A stretch of DNA of 51,610 nt from Reichenbachiella agariperforans (GTDB taxonomy: Bacteria > Bacteroidota > Bacteroidia > Cytophagales > Cyclobacteriaceae). Below, piece after piece: positions 28,344 through 34,682 of the stretch. How positions within the stretch are numbered: the first letter of the stretch is position 1; every line of letters begins with the position of its first letter. A program made the translations under genes and the position numbers. The notes under the pieces were generated by a model. That model was not told the DNA's origin. It saw only the letters and a program-made list of their open reading frames with translations, and made no database searches. The DNA is taken from positions 1 through 51,610 of the forward strand of contig NZ_FRAA01000012.1 in the NCBI RefSeq assembly GCF_900142205.1. The letters run 5' to 3'.

Positions 28344-29624
28344 ATGTTTACATTTTTAACCAAGAGGATGGGAATCATCCTCTGTACACTCGTGCTATGC
28401 CTGATTTCTCCTTTGGCACACGCACAATTCGTCAAAGGAGCCGACATCAGTTGGCAGAGTGAGATGATCGCCTCGGGCTATCAGTGGTACGATGATAGCG
28501 GATACAGTACACCACTACATGACATCCTCAAGGATCACCACATGAGTGCTATCCGCCTCCGTGTGTGGGTCAACCCTGCCAGTGGATGGAACAACCAAAG
28601 TGATGTCGTTACCAAAGCGGTATGGGCCAAGAATGCCGGGATGGATGTGATGATTGATTTTCACTACAGTGACACTTGGGCAGATCCAGGCCATCAAACT
28701 CCACCAGCGGCATGGTCAGGCTACAACATGAGCCAGATGATGAATGCCGTATGGAACCATACGGTCAGTGTTTTGACAGCTGTCAAAAATGCAGGCGTAA
28801 CCCCCAAATGGGTTCAGATCGGTAACGAGACCAATGATGGGATGATGTGGCCTCTGGGCAAAGCATCCACCAATGGTTTTCAGAACTACGCTTGGTTGGT
28901 CAATACGGGGAACAATGCCTCCAAATCGGTATTCCCGAATGCAAAGACTATCGTGCATCTCGCGAATGGCGAGAACCTGTCTGTGTTGCAATGGAACCTG
29001 GATGGCTTGGCGAGTTATGGAGCGACCTATGACATTATTGGGCTTTCGCTGTATCCGGGATCTTCTTGGCAATCTACGGTGAGCAACTACGCATACAACA
29101 TCGGCTACCTATCCAACCGCTACGGCAAGAGTACCATGCTCTGCGAAGTAGGCATGGCTGCCTCACCGATCGCTACGTCCTACGATGCGCTCTACGAAAT
29201 CATCAACCAATCAGCAGCCAACGGTAGTTTGGGGGTGTTCTATTGGGAGCCACAGGGCTACAACAACTGGGCAGGCTATGGCAAGCACTGCTGGCAGAGC
29301 AATGGCCAGCCGACTTGGGCACTGGATGCCTTCGTCTGGTCCAATGGAGGGTCGAGAGTGGCGGATATCAGTGAGGCACAGTCAGCGCCGCAGATAGATG
29401 TCCAAGTCTACCCCAACCCTGTGCAAAACCAACTGAAAATCGATATCGGGAGTCATGAGAGTGGTGAAGCGACCGTCTACAGCCTAGAAGGTCAAGCGCT
29501 GGCTCGCTTGCAGTTGTCATCGGGTGACAATGCCATCGATATGTCTGCTTGGCAAACAGGCATGTACTTGCTCACGGTTCGCTCGGGAGAGGAGGAGATC
29601 CAAACCAAAGTGATGAAGGAGTAA
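28344..29624 (+). CDS. GH53 endo-beta-1,4-galactanase with T9SS sorting tail
   Basis: A 426-residue protein. The signal peptide ends in SPLAHAQ. The GH53 barrel (about 28-345) has FVKGADISWQSEM, IRLRVWVNP, MIDFHYSDTWADPGHQ, the acid/base Glu in VQIGNETNDGMM, and the nucleophile Glu in TMLCEVGMA. The last 75 residues are a type A T9SS domain (VQVYPNPVQNQLKID to ITVRSGEEEI-like end with KVMKE). It is therefore exported by type IX secretion and attached or released, unlike the lipoprotein GH53 upstream. The two enzymes are only moderately alike, so this is not a recent duplication. It is the last gene of the locus. Confidence 0.93.
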   Translation: MFTFLTKRMGIILCTLVLCLISPLAHAQFVKGADISWQSEMIASGYQWYDDSGYSTPLHDILKDHHMSAIRLRVWVNPASGWNNQSDVVTKAVWAKNAGMDVMIDFHYSDTWADPGHQTPPAAWSGYNMSQMMNAVWNHTVSVLTAVKNAGVTPKWVQIGNETNDGMMWPLGKASTNGFQNYAWLVNTGNNASKSVFPNAKTIVHLANGENLSVLQWNLDGLASYGATYDIIGLSLYPGSSWQSTVSNYAYNIGYLSNRYGKSTMLCEVGMAASPIATSYDALYEIINQSAANGSLGVFYWEPQGYNNWAGYGKHCWQSNGQPTWALDAFVWSNGGSRVADISEAQSAPQIDVQVYPNPVQNQLKIDIGSHESGEATVYSLEGQALARLQLSSGDNAIDMSAWQTGMYLLTVRSGEEEIQTKVMKE

Positions 29625-29638
29625 GCCGCAGGGATAAA

Positions 29639-29652
29639 TCCGAGTGCTCGGA
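29639..29652. repeat. Small REP-like palindrome (also at 32084-32097)
   Basis: TCCGAGTGCTCGGA is a near-perfect palindrome preceded by AAA. A relative, AAATCCGA-AGAC-TCGGA, lies at 32081-32097. Both sit in GC-richer intergenic context with AGGGA- or CAGGA-type flanks. Two copies in this window suggest a dispersed short palindromic repeat. Confidence 0.4.
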
Positions 29653-29759
29653 AACCTTCTCGTAGGCTGCAGGGGGAGAAACCAGTGTCTCCAAAATCGT
29701 AGCAAGAGCAGCCTCAGTAGCTAGAATTCGCAAGCCTCATACTTTTTCTTTTCTTTTTC

Positions 29760-29894
29760 AGGCATTTGCTAGAGTCTGGCACAGACTTGCGCTACATACA
29801 GACCTTGCTGGTGCATAATTCGTTACGAACCACAGAAATTTACACCCATGTAGCAGTCAAAGGTTTGGCAACCATAAAAAAACTACTAGATTAG
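29760..29894 (+). pseudogene. C-terminal fragment of a tyrosine recombinase/integrase
   Basis: The reading frame gives 44 residues beginning [20 protein letters not shown], then TTEIYTHV and a stop TAG at 29892. This matches the end of XerC/XerD/IntI-type recombinases: [20 protein letters not shown]...TTEIYTHV. The active-site His (LVHNS) and Tyr (IYTHV) are in place. The catalytic domain upstream is missing; the sequence before 29757 is a T-rich stretch and then a stop at 29718. It is therefore a decayed remnant. Its position immediately before the first cassette suggests it was the integrase of this array. Confidence 0.85.
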
Positions 29895-29912
29895 TTAAAG
29901 ATACATTGCGGA

Positions 29913-29949
29913 TATGTGACATGGTGTCACATACTCGGGTGTTATGTGT
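29913..29949 (+). other. Candidate attI-like site with hairpin
   Basis: TATGTGACA-TGG-TGTCACATA (29913-29933) is a perfect 9-bp inverted repeat. It is followed by CTCGGGT and the crossover-type GTTATGTGT (29941-29949). It lies between the integrase stub and the first cassette gene, where attI is expected. Confidence 0.5.
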
Positions 29950-29973
29950 AAAGACTGAGAATTTAAATCAACA

Positions 29974-30282
29974 ATGGGACATAAAAATATTTGCTTTAAA
30001 TGCAGAAAGTCTTTTAGTATAGGTCTTGATTTTAATGATATCAGAGCATCTAACTGTCCAGATTGTGGTGAATTGATGAATTTAATGCCGCATAGGTTTC
30101 GACCTCCAAAACGAACAGATAAAGGAAAATGGAAAACTGTAGAATATCTCTATAATGAAGGGTTTTCATATCAACGCATAATGGATGATGACATCTTAAT
30201 AAATGTGAATTACCCCGAGAATCTAAGAGAAGCTAAAGTTTTCGTTGAAAAATATAAGAGCAGAATCTCTATTGTCAAATGA
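29974..30282 (+). CDS. Small zinc-ribbon protein (cassette 1, first gene)
   Basis: A 102-residue cytoplasmic protein with two CxxC pairs, CFKC near residues 8-11 and CPDC near 28-31, spaced like a zinc ribbon. HRFRPPKRTDKGKWKTVEYL follows, then a charged C-terminal half. No enzymatic motif was seen. Genes of this kind occur as small orphan genes in Bacteroidota; the function is unknown. The stop overlaps the next gene start (ATGA), so the two are translationally coupled and travel in one cassette. The start ATG lies 33 bp after the cassette boundary. Base composition is AT-richer than the flanking galactan locus, in keeping with acquisition. Confidence 0.75.
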   Translation: MGHKNICFKCRKSFSIGLDFNDIRASNCPDCGELMNLMPHRFRPPKRTDKGKWKTVEYLYNEGFSYQRIMDDDILINVNYPENLREAKVFVEKYKSRISIVK

Positions 30283-30623
30283 TTGTAGCTCACATCGAAA
30301 TAGTTACCATAGTAGTGACAATTCTATTTCTAACTCCCATTGTTTTTCAAGCATTGAAGAAGAGGCTATACAAAAAAATCACGTTCCAACTCTTAGTTAA
30401 TATCCTCAACTATTCCCTACTTATTCAAAGCATTATTGGTGTTGTGTTAATGATATTTGTGTATTTATTCCCATATGAGCATACCCCAAAGAAATTGAAT
30501 TCAATACTGAGTGGGTCGTCATACACATATTCCGTAATTGGGGTTTTCTGTATTATTCCAAGTGTTCTATTACTCAACTTCGTATATATGATAACTAATA
30601 TGCTTAAAAGAAAAAACACATAA
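30279..30623 (+). CDS. Small three-helix membrane protein (cassette 1, second gene)
   Basis: A 114-residue protein with three hydrophobic segments: about residues 7-24 (IVTIVVTILFLTPIVF), 47-67 (SLLIQSIIGVVLMIFVYLF) and 86-106 (VIGVFCIIPSVLLLNFVYMI). It has a short basic C-terminus. There is no signal peptide beyond the first helix and no recognisable family. Its ATG overlaps the stop of the zinc-ribbon gene by 4 bp. A membrane partner beside a small soluble protein could be a toxin/immunity-type or sensor pair, but nothing in the sequence proves this. The attC-like site begins inside its last codons (30616). Confidence 0.65.
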   Translation: MIVAHIEIVTIVVTILFLTPIVFQALKKRLYKKITFQLLVNILNYSLLIQSIIGVVLMIFVYLFPYEHTPKKLNSILSGSSYTYSVIGVFCIIPSVLLLNFVYMITNMLKRKNT

Positions 30624-30766
30624 CATCATACATCAATTTATGCTTTTGGCTGCTAGAGGATAGATATGAGCTTACTCCAGCCCCGCTGAATCTGCGATTC
30701 AGCTATATTGTAACCGAAACAATCTGCCTTACAATCAGCACGAATGATGTATAGGCGTTATCTTCC
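30616..30766 (+). other. attC-like recombination site 1
   Basis: R'' ACACATAAC (30616-30624) is the reverse complement of the cassette start GTTATGTGT (29941-29949). Spacer ATC is followed by L'' ATACATCA (30628-30635), which pairs with L' TGATGTAT (30745-30752). Spacer AGGC and then crossover GTTATCTTCC (30757-30766) complete it. The length is about 142 bp to the crossover. The middle holds a GCTGAATC-TGC-GATTCAGC stem. Unequal spacers and an imperfect outer stem fit attC. Confidence 0.75.
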
Positions 30767-30773
30767 ATGCACC

Positions 30774-31433
30774 ATGAAGCCGATATTAGTTTTTCTCATA
30801 CTTTTAGGCCCACTAACTGGGCAATGTCAGTTTTCATTTGAACCGAACAACGACTCAACTCTATTTGATAAACCTTACGATTCTGCGAACATCTTCGAAT
30901 TTAAGTTCACGATATCAAGCCCTTGGTTCTATTCCTCTTACCTCGAACTAACATATAATCAGGATAGCATCTGGAACTATAAGCGATATCTGATTAAGAA
31001 CGTTGATGGTGAGAGGGTTGAACTTTCTCCAATGGATTCAACGCCTAACATCGGCAACATCTGGAATCAGCTAGTCGAACTTGGCTTTCTAACAATGAAA
31101 ACAGAAGACGAAGTGACTTTCAAAGTTATTGCGAACGGGAAGTTGTTCTTGCTACCATACGAAACCTACCAAAAAATGTATCCGACTGATTTGGCTAATT
31201 TTGTATCTGAACTTTCCAACCAACACGGAACGCGAACAGTAATGTATTACGCACCATCTGAGATGCTTGAAAAACTACAGAAATCCAATCAAAAATGGTA
31301 TGTACCAGAACTTTACAAAGCTTCATTTTGCTACAATTTGATTATGGATACGTTCAAATTTGAAGATTATCGCAATAAATTCATTGAACTACGCAACCAA
31401 GAACAAACTGTCAAAACGAAAAAAGGAAGATAA
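30774..31433 (+). CDS. Secreted protein of unknown function (cassette 2)
   Basis: A 219-residue protein beginning MKPILVFLILLGPLTGQCQ, a good signal peptide. The mature part has no cysteines that suggest disulfides. It contains aromatic-rich stretches such as FEFKFTISSPWFYSSYLELTY and ends with a basic tail (EQTVKTKKGR). I do not recognise a family. The ATG at 30774 is chosen because the earlier in-frame ATG at 30744 lies inside the attC stem. It sits 17 bp after the crossover base, with no room for a promoter in the cassette. The last 9 bases before and including the stop are part of the next R'' box. Confidence 0.65.
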   Translation: MKPILVFLILLGPLTGQCQFSFEPNNDSTLFDKPYDSANIFEFKFTISSPWFYSSYLELTYNQDSIWNYKRYLIKNVDGERVELSPMDSTPNIGNIWNQLVELGFLTMKTEDEVTFKVIANGKLFLLPYETYQKMYPTDLANFVSELSNQHGTRTVMYYAPSEMLEKLQKSNQKWYVPELYKASFCYNLIMDTFKFEDYRNKFIELRNQEQTVKTKKGR

Positions 31434-31450
31434 CATGGCGTCATAGTGCA
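31425..31450 (+). other. Orphan R''-L'' half of an attC-like site (cassette 2)
   Basis: GGAAGATAAC (31425-31434) is the exact reverse complement of the cassette 2 start GTTATCTTCC (30757-30766). A spacer and a GCGTCATAGTGC-type arm follow. I found no matching L' arm before the next crossover at 32290, so the site looks interrupted. Confidence 0.6.
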
Positions 31451-32264
31451 TGTGCGAACTGAGCATTTGGTCAGCTTCGGTGGAACGCAGCTCTCACCGA
31501 TACGCTAGTAGGTTCGGATATCTTGGAGGATAAAGCAAATGCAGAAAGCCGGAGAGAGTGGATTGCCAGACAGTATGCAGGAGAGGAAGGGGACTTGGTG
31601 TTAAGCTACTTATCATCGAGCGGACGCTACGACCAGGGGAGTCAGAGGGGCGGCATACAATACTGTTAAATTCGTTGAGCTCAAGGGGCACCTACGTATA
31701 ATATGGATTTCAGACTTCTATAGTTACACCTCTTTTGATCTGTCTGCGCAGACTTTGTCCCAAACCTACTGAAGCTTTACCAAAAACCTACTGATACTTT
31801 GCCACAAACCTGCTGTGACTTTATGCTAAACCTGTACAGGTTTGCTAGAAAACCCGTGCAGACTTTGCTCCGAACCCGCGCAGACTTTGCTCCGAACCCG
31901 CGCAGACTTTAGATCAAACCTGCGCAGACTTTGCTCCGAATCTGCGCAGACTTTAGGTCAAACCCGTGCAGACTTTGAGTCAAACCTGCACGGGTTTTTG
32001 AAAAGACAAAAACAGCCCCTTTCTGCAGCCTGCAGGACAGTATTTAGCGTCACGGTTTCCTTCCTGATGGCGTCAGGAACAAATCCGAAGACTCGGAGGC
32101 GTCAGGAGCATATCCCGACACACTTCACTGAATAGCCCCCCTGTATCTAGGTATATATAGGCCGTACTTTGATCTTAGAGACTCGCTTGCTTGTATCTAT
32201 CAGGGCTAAGGGGTATTCTTGGGGATATATCAATGACTGTCGTAGTGTTGATACCAATAGTATA
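31434..32264 (+). other. Non-coding insert between cassettes 2 and 3
   Basis: About 830 bp with no convincing gene. A frame at 31463-31669 is open but has no ATG and no recognised motif. It is followed by the 22-bp repeat array (31745-31999), then a GC-rich patch with a repeated GGCGTCAGGA and the REP-like palindrome at 32084-32097. Near the right end are AT-rich TATATA stretches. The segment separates the two halves of an attC junction, so it probably arrived by insertion or by fusion of damaged cassettes. Confidence 0.5.
31745..31999 (+). repeat. Eleven tandem 22-bp imperfect palindromic repeats ending in a terminator-like unit
   Basis: Units start at 31745 and recur every 22 bp exactly to 31986, with no insertions. 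The consensus has a TGCGCAGACTTT core and an AAACC end; units 6-11 are the best conserved. Read across unit borders, the core is AAACCTGCGCAGACTTT, which holds the 8-bp palindrome CTGCGCAG. Unit 4/5 forms AAACCTGTACAGGTTT. A twelfth partial unit, AAACCTGCACGGGTTTTT, looks like an intrinsic terminator. The period is not a multiple of three, so this is unlikely to be protein coding. There are no unique spacers, so it is not CRISPR. Confidence 0.85.
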
Positions 32265-32299
32265 TATACGCAATTGCGTATAGCGAAGTGTTGTGTACA
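32265..32299 (+). other. Rearranged attC-like junction before the PLD cassette
   Basis: TATACGCAATTGCGTATA (32265-32282) is a perfect 18-bp palindrome without a loop. It is followed by GCGAAGTG and the crossover GTTGTGTACA (32290-32299). The 13-mer TGCGTATAGCGAA (32275-32287) recurs in attC-like site 4 at 34166-34178. The 5' partner arm and R'' box are not adjacent, so this is probably a hybrid or collapsed site. Confidence 0.5.
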
Positions 32300-32311
32300 A
32301 TAAACAGAATC

Positions 32312-33313
32312 ATGTCTAAAGTAATTGAAAGAGTCATAAACTTATCTCAAGAAATTGAGGAATTCCCTTTAGGACACTGTTCTCCGAGTGATGACCCAGA
32401 TAAAATCACTGCTTACCTTTTTTCCTTTAAAGACCTTGTCAAAAGGTTCTTTTTTTCTGCTCAAAGAGTAGATGATAATGAGTTGCAAAAAATGCTTGAA
32501 AGATTAGACTTAGAACCTGAGTTTATAACGGAAGCATATGATTTAAAAGCCAACTTGCAAGGAATAATTGACTACATCTCTGATTCACTTGTTGAACCGA
32601 CAAAAAGTCTAAGCGAGAAAAGAAACATTTCTGATAATGATGCTAAGAAGTTTTCTCAATTAATTCAAGAGACATTAATAGCGGAATCTGCTAATATTTT
32701 ACCAAAGCTTTGCGAAAACTTGGGACTTGAAAAAGGAACAATTGATGAAGCATTTAAAAGCAAACGTAATTATGTTTATTCACGACTTGTGGGATTGGGA
32801 AAAAGTCAAATATTAGATTTAGCAATTCGAGTCAATCAAAATTATGACAATACACAATTGACTCAATTCTTAACTGATTTGAATGGGACAGATGGTGTAA
32901 ATATTATTTCACAATTTGACAAAATTCAAGATTTAATAATTCAAGAAATTACTGATGCTAAGTATACCATTTGGATAGCGGTTGCGTGGTTTACGAATGC
33001 AGATATTGCTAATGCATTATTCTTAAAAAAGAAGGAAGGTCTTAACGTTCAAATTATCCTTAATGATGATAAAATCAACTCTAAATTAAAAGATAAACTC
33101 AATAATCATTTTGAAATATATTGGACTTCTAAAACTAGTTTAATGCACAACAAATTCTGTGTAATTGATTTTAATACTGTTATTCACGGTTCGTATAATT
33201 GGACTGTTAAAGCACAATATAATAAGGAAACTATATCCTTAATAAAAAGTATTAGACAAGCAAAAGAGTTCTCAAATGAGTTTATCAGAATAAAAAAAGG
33301 ACTAATAAAATAA
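32312..33313 (+). CDS. Phospholipase D-like nuclease-family protein (cassette 3)
   Basis: A 333-residue protein starting at ATG 32312 (an in-frame GTG at 32288 lies in the attC junction). The C-terminal 130 residues are one PLD-like domain. TIWIAVAWFTNADIANAL opens it, and the HKD motif is MHNKFCVIDF with His279, Lys281 and Asp286, followed by HGSYNWT. A single HKD implies a dimer, as in bacterial Nuc-type nucleases. The N-terminal 190 residues are helical and contain an internal repeat (EPEFITEAYDLKANL versus EKGTIDEAFKSKRNYV). The SRLVGLGKSQILDLAIRV stretch resembles N-terminal domains of abortive-infection (AbiJ-type) proteins. A defence role is inferred, not shown. Confidence 0.75.
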   Translation: MSKVIERVINLSQEIEEFPLGHCSPSDDPDKITAYLFSFKDLVKRFFFSAQRVDDNELQKMLERLDLEPEFITEAYDLKANLQGIIDYISDSLVEPTKSLSEKRNISDNDAKKFSQLIQETLIAESANILPKLCENLGLEKGTIDEAFKSKRNYVYSRLVGLGKSQILDLAIRVNQNYDNTQLTQFLTDLNGTDGVNIISQFDKIQDLIIQEITDAKYTIWIAVAWFTNADIANALFLKKKEGLNVQIILNDDKINSKLKDKLNNHFEIYWTSKTSLMHNKFCVIDFNTVIHGSYNWTVKAQYNKETISLIKSIRQAKEFSNEFIRIKKGLIK

Positions 33314-33314
33314 C

Positions 33315-33380
33315 TGTACACAACACTGTTTATAGTGCATACCCTTCGGGACACGCACCATACACTAAACGTTACAGGCA
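33315..33380 (+). other. attC-like recombination site 3
   Basis: R'' TGTACACAAC (33315-33324) is the reverse complement of the cassette start GTTGTGTACA (32290-32299). After a 3-nt spacer, L'' GTTTATAGTG (33328-33337) pairs with L' CACTAAAC (33363-33370), leaving TA extrahelical. The crossover GTTACAGGCA is at 33371-33380. The length is 57 bp to the crossover, the classical short attC size. A CCCTTCGGG stem forms the tip. Confidence 0.8.
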
Positions 33381-33394
33381 ATTAACCGAACCGA

Positions 33395-34162
33395 ATGAAG
33401 ATCAACTTTAAGAATGGCATCTTAGTTACAGCCATATTTGGAATAGTACTGCAATTCATACCCGAACTCAAGTCTATTGGCCTGCTGATGCTTTTTATAG
33501 TACTTCCCATATTACTAATCTACATAACTCTGAACAGCAGAAAAGAAATTCTACAAAGCGGTAAGAAATTAGCCTCTGCATTTCTCATATCAATATCAGT
33601 AACAACAGTATCAATTGTCATTTACACTTTGATGAAAATTCTGCGCTTACCTGGCAATTCTGAAATGATGATTATTACCGCAGCTTTATCAGTACTCTCT
33701 ATCGTAGTTGGAACTATATACATTTGGCTCAACCCCAACATTATCGGAGCTGAACTGGCTTTGATATTTCTTCCAGTAATCATGATCGTGTGGGATATTA
33801 TTCCATTGAACACTCCACCTCAATTAAAAGAACATTACACTGAGCTTATGACTGCTCACTATTGGAACCAAGCAACCGCCTTTAAGAATGTTGTCAGCGA
33901 TTGTGAAGCCACTAAAGCAATCGAAAATCTTGAAGATCAACTTATAACATCTTCAGGTGGATTTGATGAAAACGGACGATTAGTTGGTTTTTACAACACC
34001 AAACTCACAGACATTTATAGGCAACAAGCCTCAGAACTTGTGGCAACACTAGCTCCGTCATACTCGAACGAACAAATGATTGAAAAATCAACTTATGTGG
34101 GTGAATTGATTATCTGCCTTACTCAACTACGGAACGAAGTGATTATTAAAAACTGCCTGTAA
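33395..34162 (+). CDS. Membrane protein of unknown function (cassette 4)
   Basis: A 255-residue protein. Four or five hydrophobic segments lie in residues 10-140 (for example ILVTAIFGIVLQFIPEL, LIFLPVIMIVWDIIPL), with a GAELALIF segment before the last. A soluble C-terminal domain of about 110 residues (from TPPQLKEHYTELMTAHYWNQ) carries Cys residues near its start and end. No family recognised. The ATG lies 23 bp after the cassette boundary. The R'' box of the following attC-like site overlaps the last codons and the stop. Codon use is AT-rich like the other cassettes. Confidence 0.65.
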   Translation: MKINFKNGILVTAIFGIVLQFIPELKSIGLLMLFIVLPILLIYITLNSRKEILQSGKKLASAFLISISVTTVSIVIYTLMKILRLPGNSEMMIITAALSVLSIVVGTIYIWLNPNIIGAELALIFLPVIMIVWDIIPLNTPPQLKEHYTELMTAHYWNQATAFKNVVSDCEATKAIENLEDQLITSSGGFDENGRLVGFYNTKLTDIYRQQASELVATLAPSYSNEQMIEKSTYVGELIICLTQLRNEVIIKNCL

Positions 34163-34318
34163 CAGTGCGTATAGCGAATGCCCATGCTGCGTGACCGAAG
34201 GTGTGCGGGGAACAGCACCGCCGCTCCGCTCAGAATCAATAGAATACCGAGGAATGGTCATTCGTGACTCAAGCACTCCCGATCAACAGGAACGGCTCCT
34301 CGCTAAAAACGTTTAACA
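34154..34318 (+). other. attC-like recombination site 4
   Basis: R'' TGCCTGTAAC (34154-34163) is the reverse complement of the cassette 4 start GTTACAGGCA (33371-33380). The L'' arm CGTATAGCGA (34168-34177) pairs through TAGCGA with L' TCGCTA (34300-34305). AAAAC and the crossover G at 34311 (GTTTAACA) follow. The length is about 158 bp. The GC-rich middle has several short stems. Confidence 0.7.
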
Positions 34319-34682
34319 GATTTTTTCTTTACGCTCCGCCCCAGTTCATTAAATCATACTTTCATAGCCTCTTTTCTTAAGTCTAGGGATGGGAATGGTC
34401 GTTCTCAAGATAGGACTCTGGGCTACTGCCCATCTCGTTCGGCAGCATTTGTAATGCGACCGTATCTTAAGGGCATGTGTCATGCCTCAGCTGACCAATC
34501 AGCACTCTATTCTTTCTTGTTGCCTTTCCTTGAGCGCACCAGCAGGATCTTTCCCAAAAACAATGTTTGTGTCCTCAAATAGGTTTTGCGTAGTGCGGTT
34601 GGTTATTCATTATTGGGAGCTATTGGTTAAAGGCTAGGTTGGCGGTTTTGTTTACTTTTGTATCCCAATAAAACAAGTCAAC
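34319..34682. other. Intergenic region after the cassette array
   Basis: About 360 bp with no gene I can support. A minus-strand frame near 34510-34600 translates to a short basic tail, too short to assign. A promoter for the oxidoreductase gene is probably present near the right end, where TTTACTTTTGTATCCC occurs about 40 bp before the start, but I cannot fix it. Confidence 0.4.

Larger units (their letters stand above)
29760..34318 (+). mobile_element. Integron-like gene cassette array with truncated integrase
   Basis: A tyrosine-recombinase stub (29760-29894) is followed by four cassettes whose boundaries are at GTT sites 29941, 30757, 32290 and 33371, with a last GTT at 34311. In each cassette the first 9-10 bases from the GTT are the exact reverse complement of a box ending in AAC after the gene: 29941/30616-30624, 30757/31425-31434, 32290/33315-33324 and 33371/34154-34163. 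This is the R'/R'' rule of integron attC sites. Three of the four 3' sites also show inner L boxes and unequal spacers. All genes point the same way. The second junction is disrupted by about 830 bp. The integrase fragment lies in cassette orientation, as in so-called reverse integrons. Confidence 0.75.

Noticed and set aside
30744-30773. Earlier in-frame start of the cassette 2 gene
   Set aside because: It lies inside the attC stem and would spoil the signal peptide; ATG 30774 gives a normal one.
31452-31740. Group II intron remnant (GTGCG-like start near an attC half-site)
   Set aside because: I could not find a convincing domain V or reverse transcriptase sequence; the resemblance is only to the first five bases and general base composition.
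31745-31999. CRISPR array
   Set aside because: Units are directly adjacent with no unique spacers, and no cas genes are present.
31842-32135. A 97-residue plus-strand frame over the repeat array
   Set aside because: It is created by the 22-bp repeats, whose period is not a multiple of three, so all frames are repetitive; no start signal or domain.
29895-34318. tRNA gene as an integration site for this island
   Set aside because: I looked for a tRNA T-arm and acceptor-type sequences near both ends and saw none.
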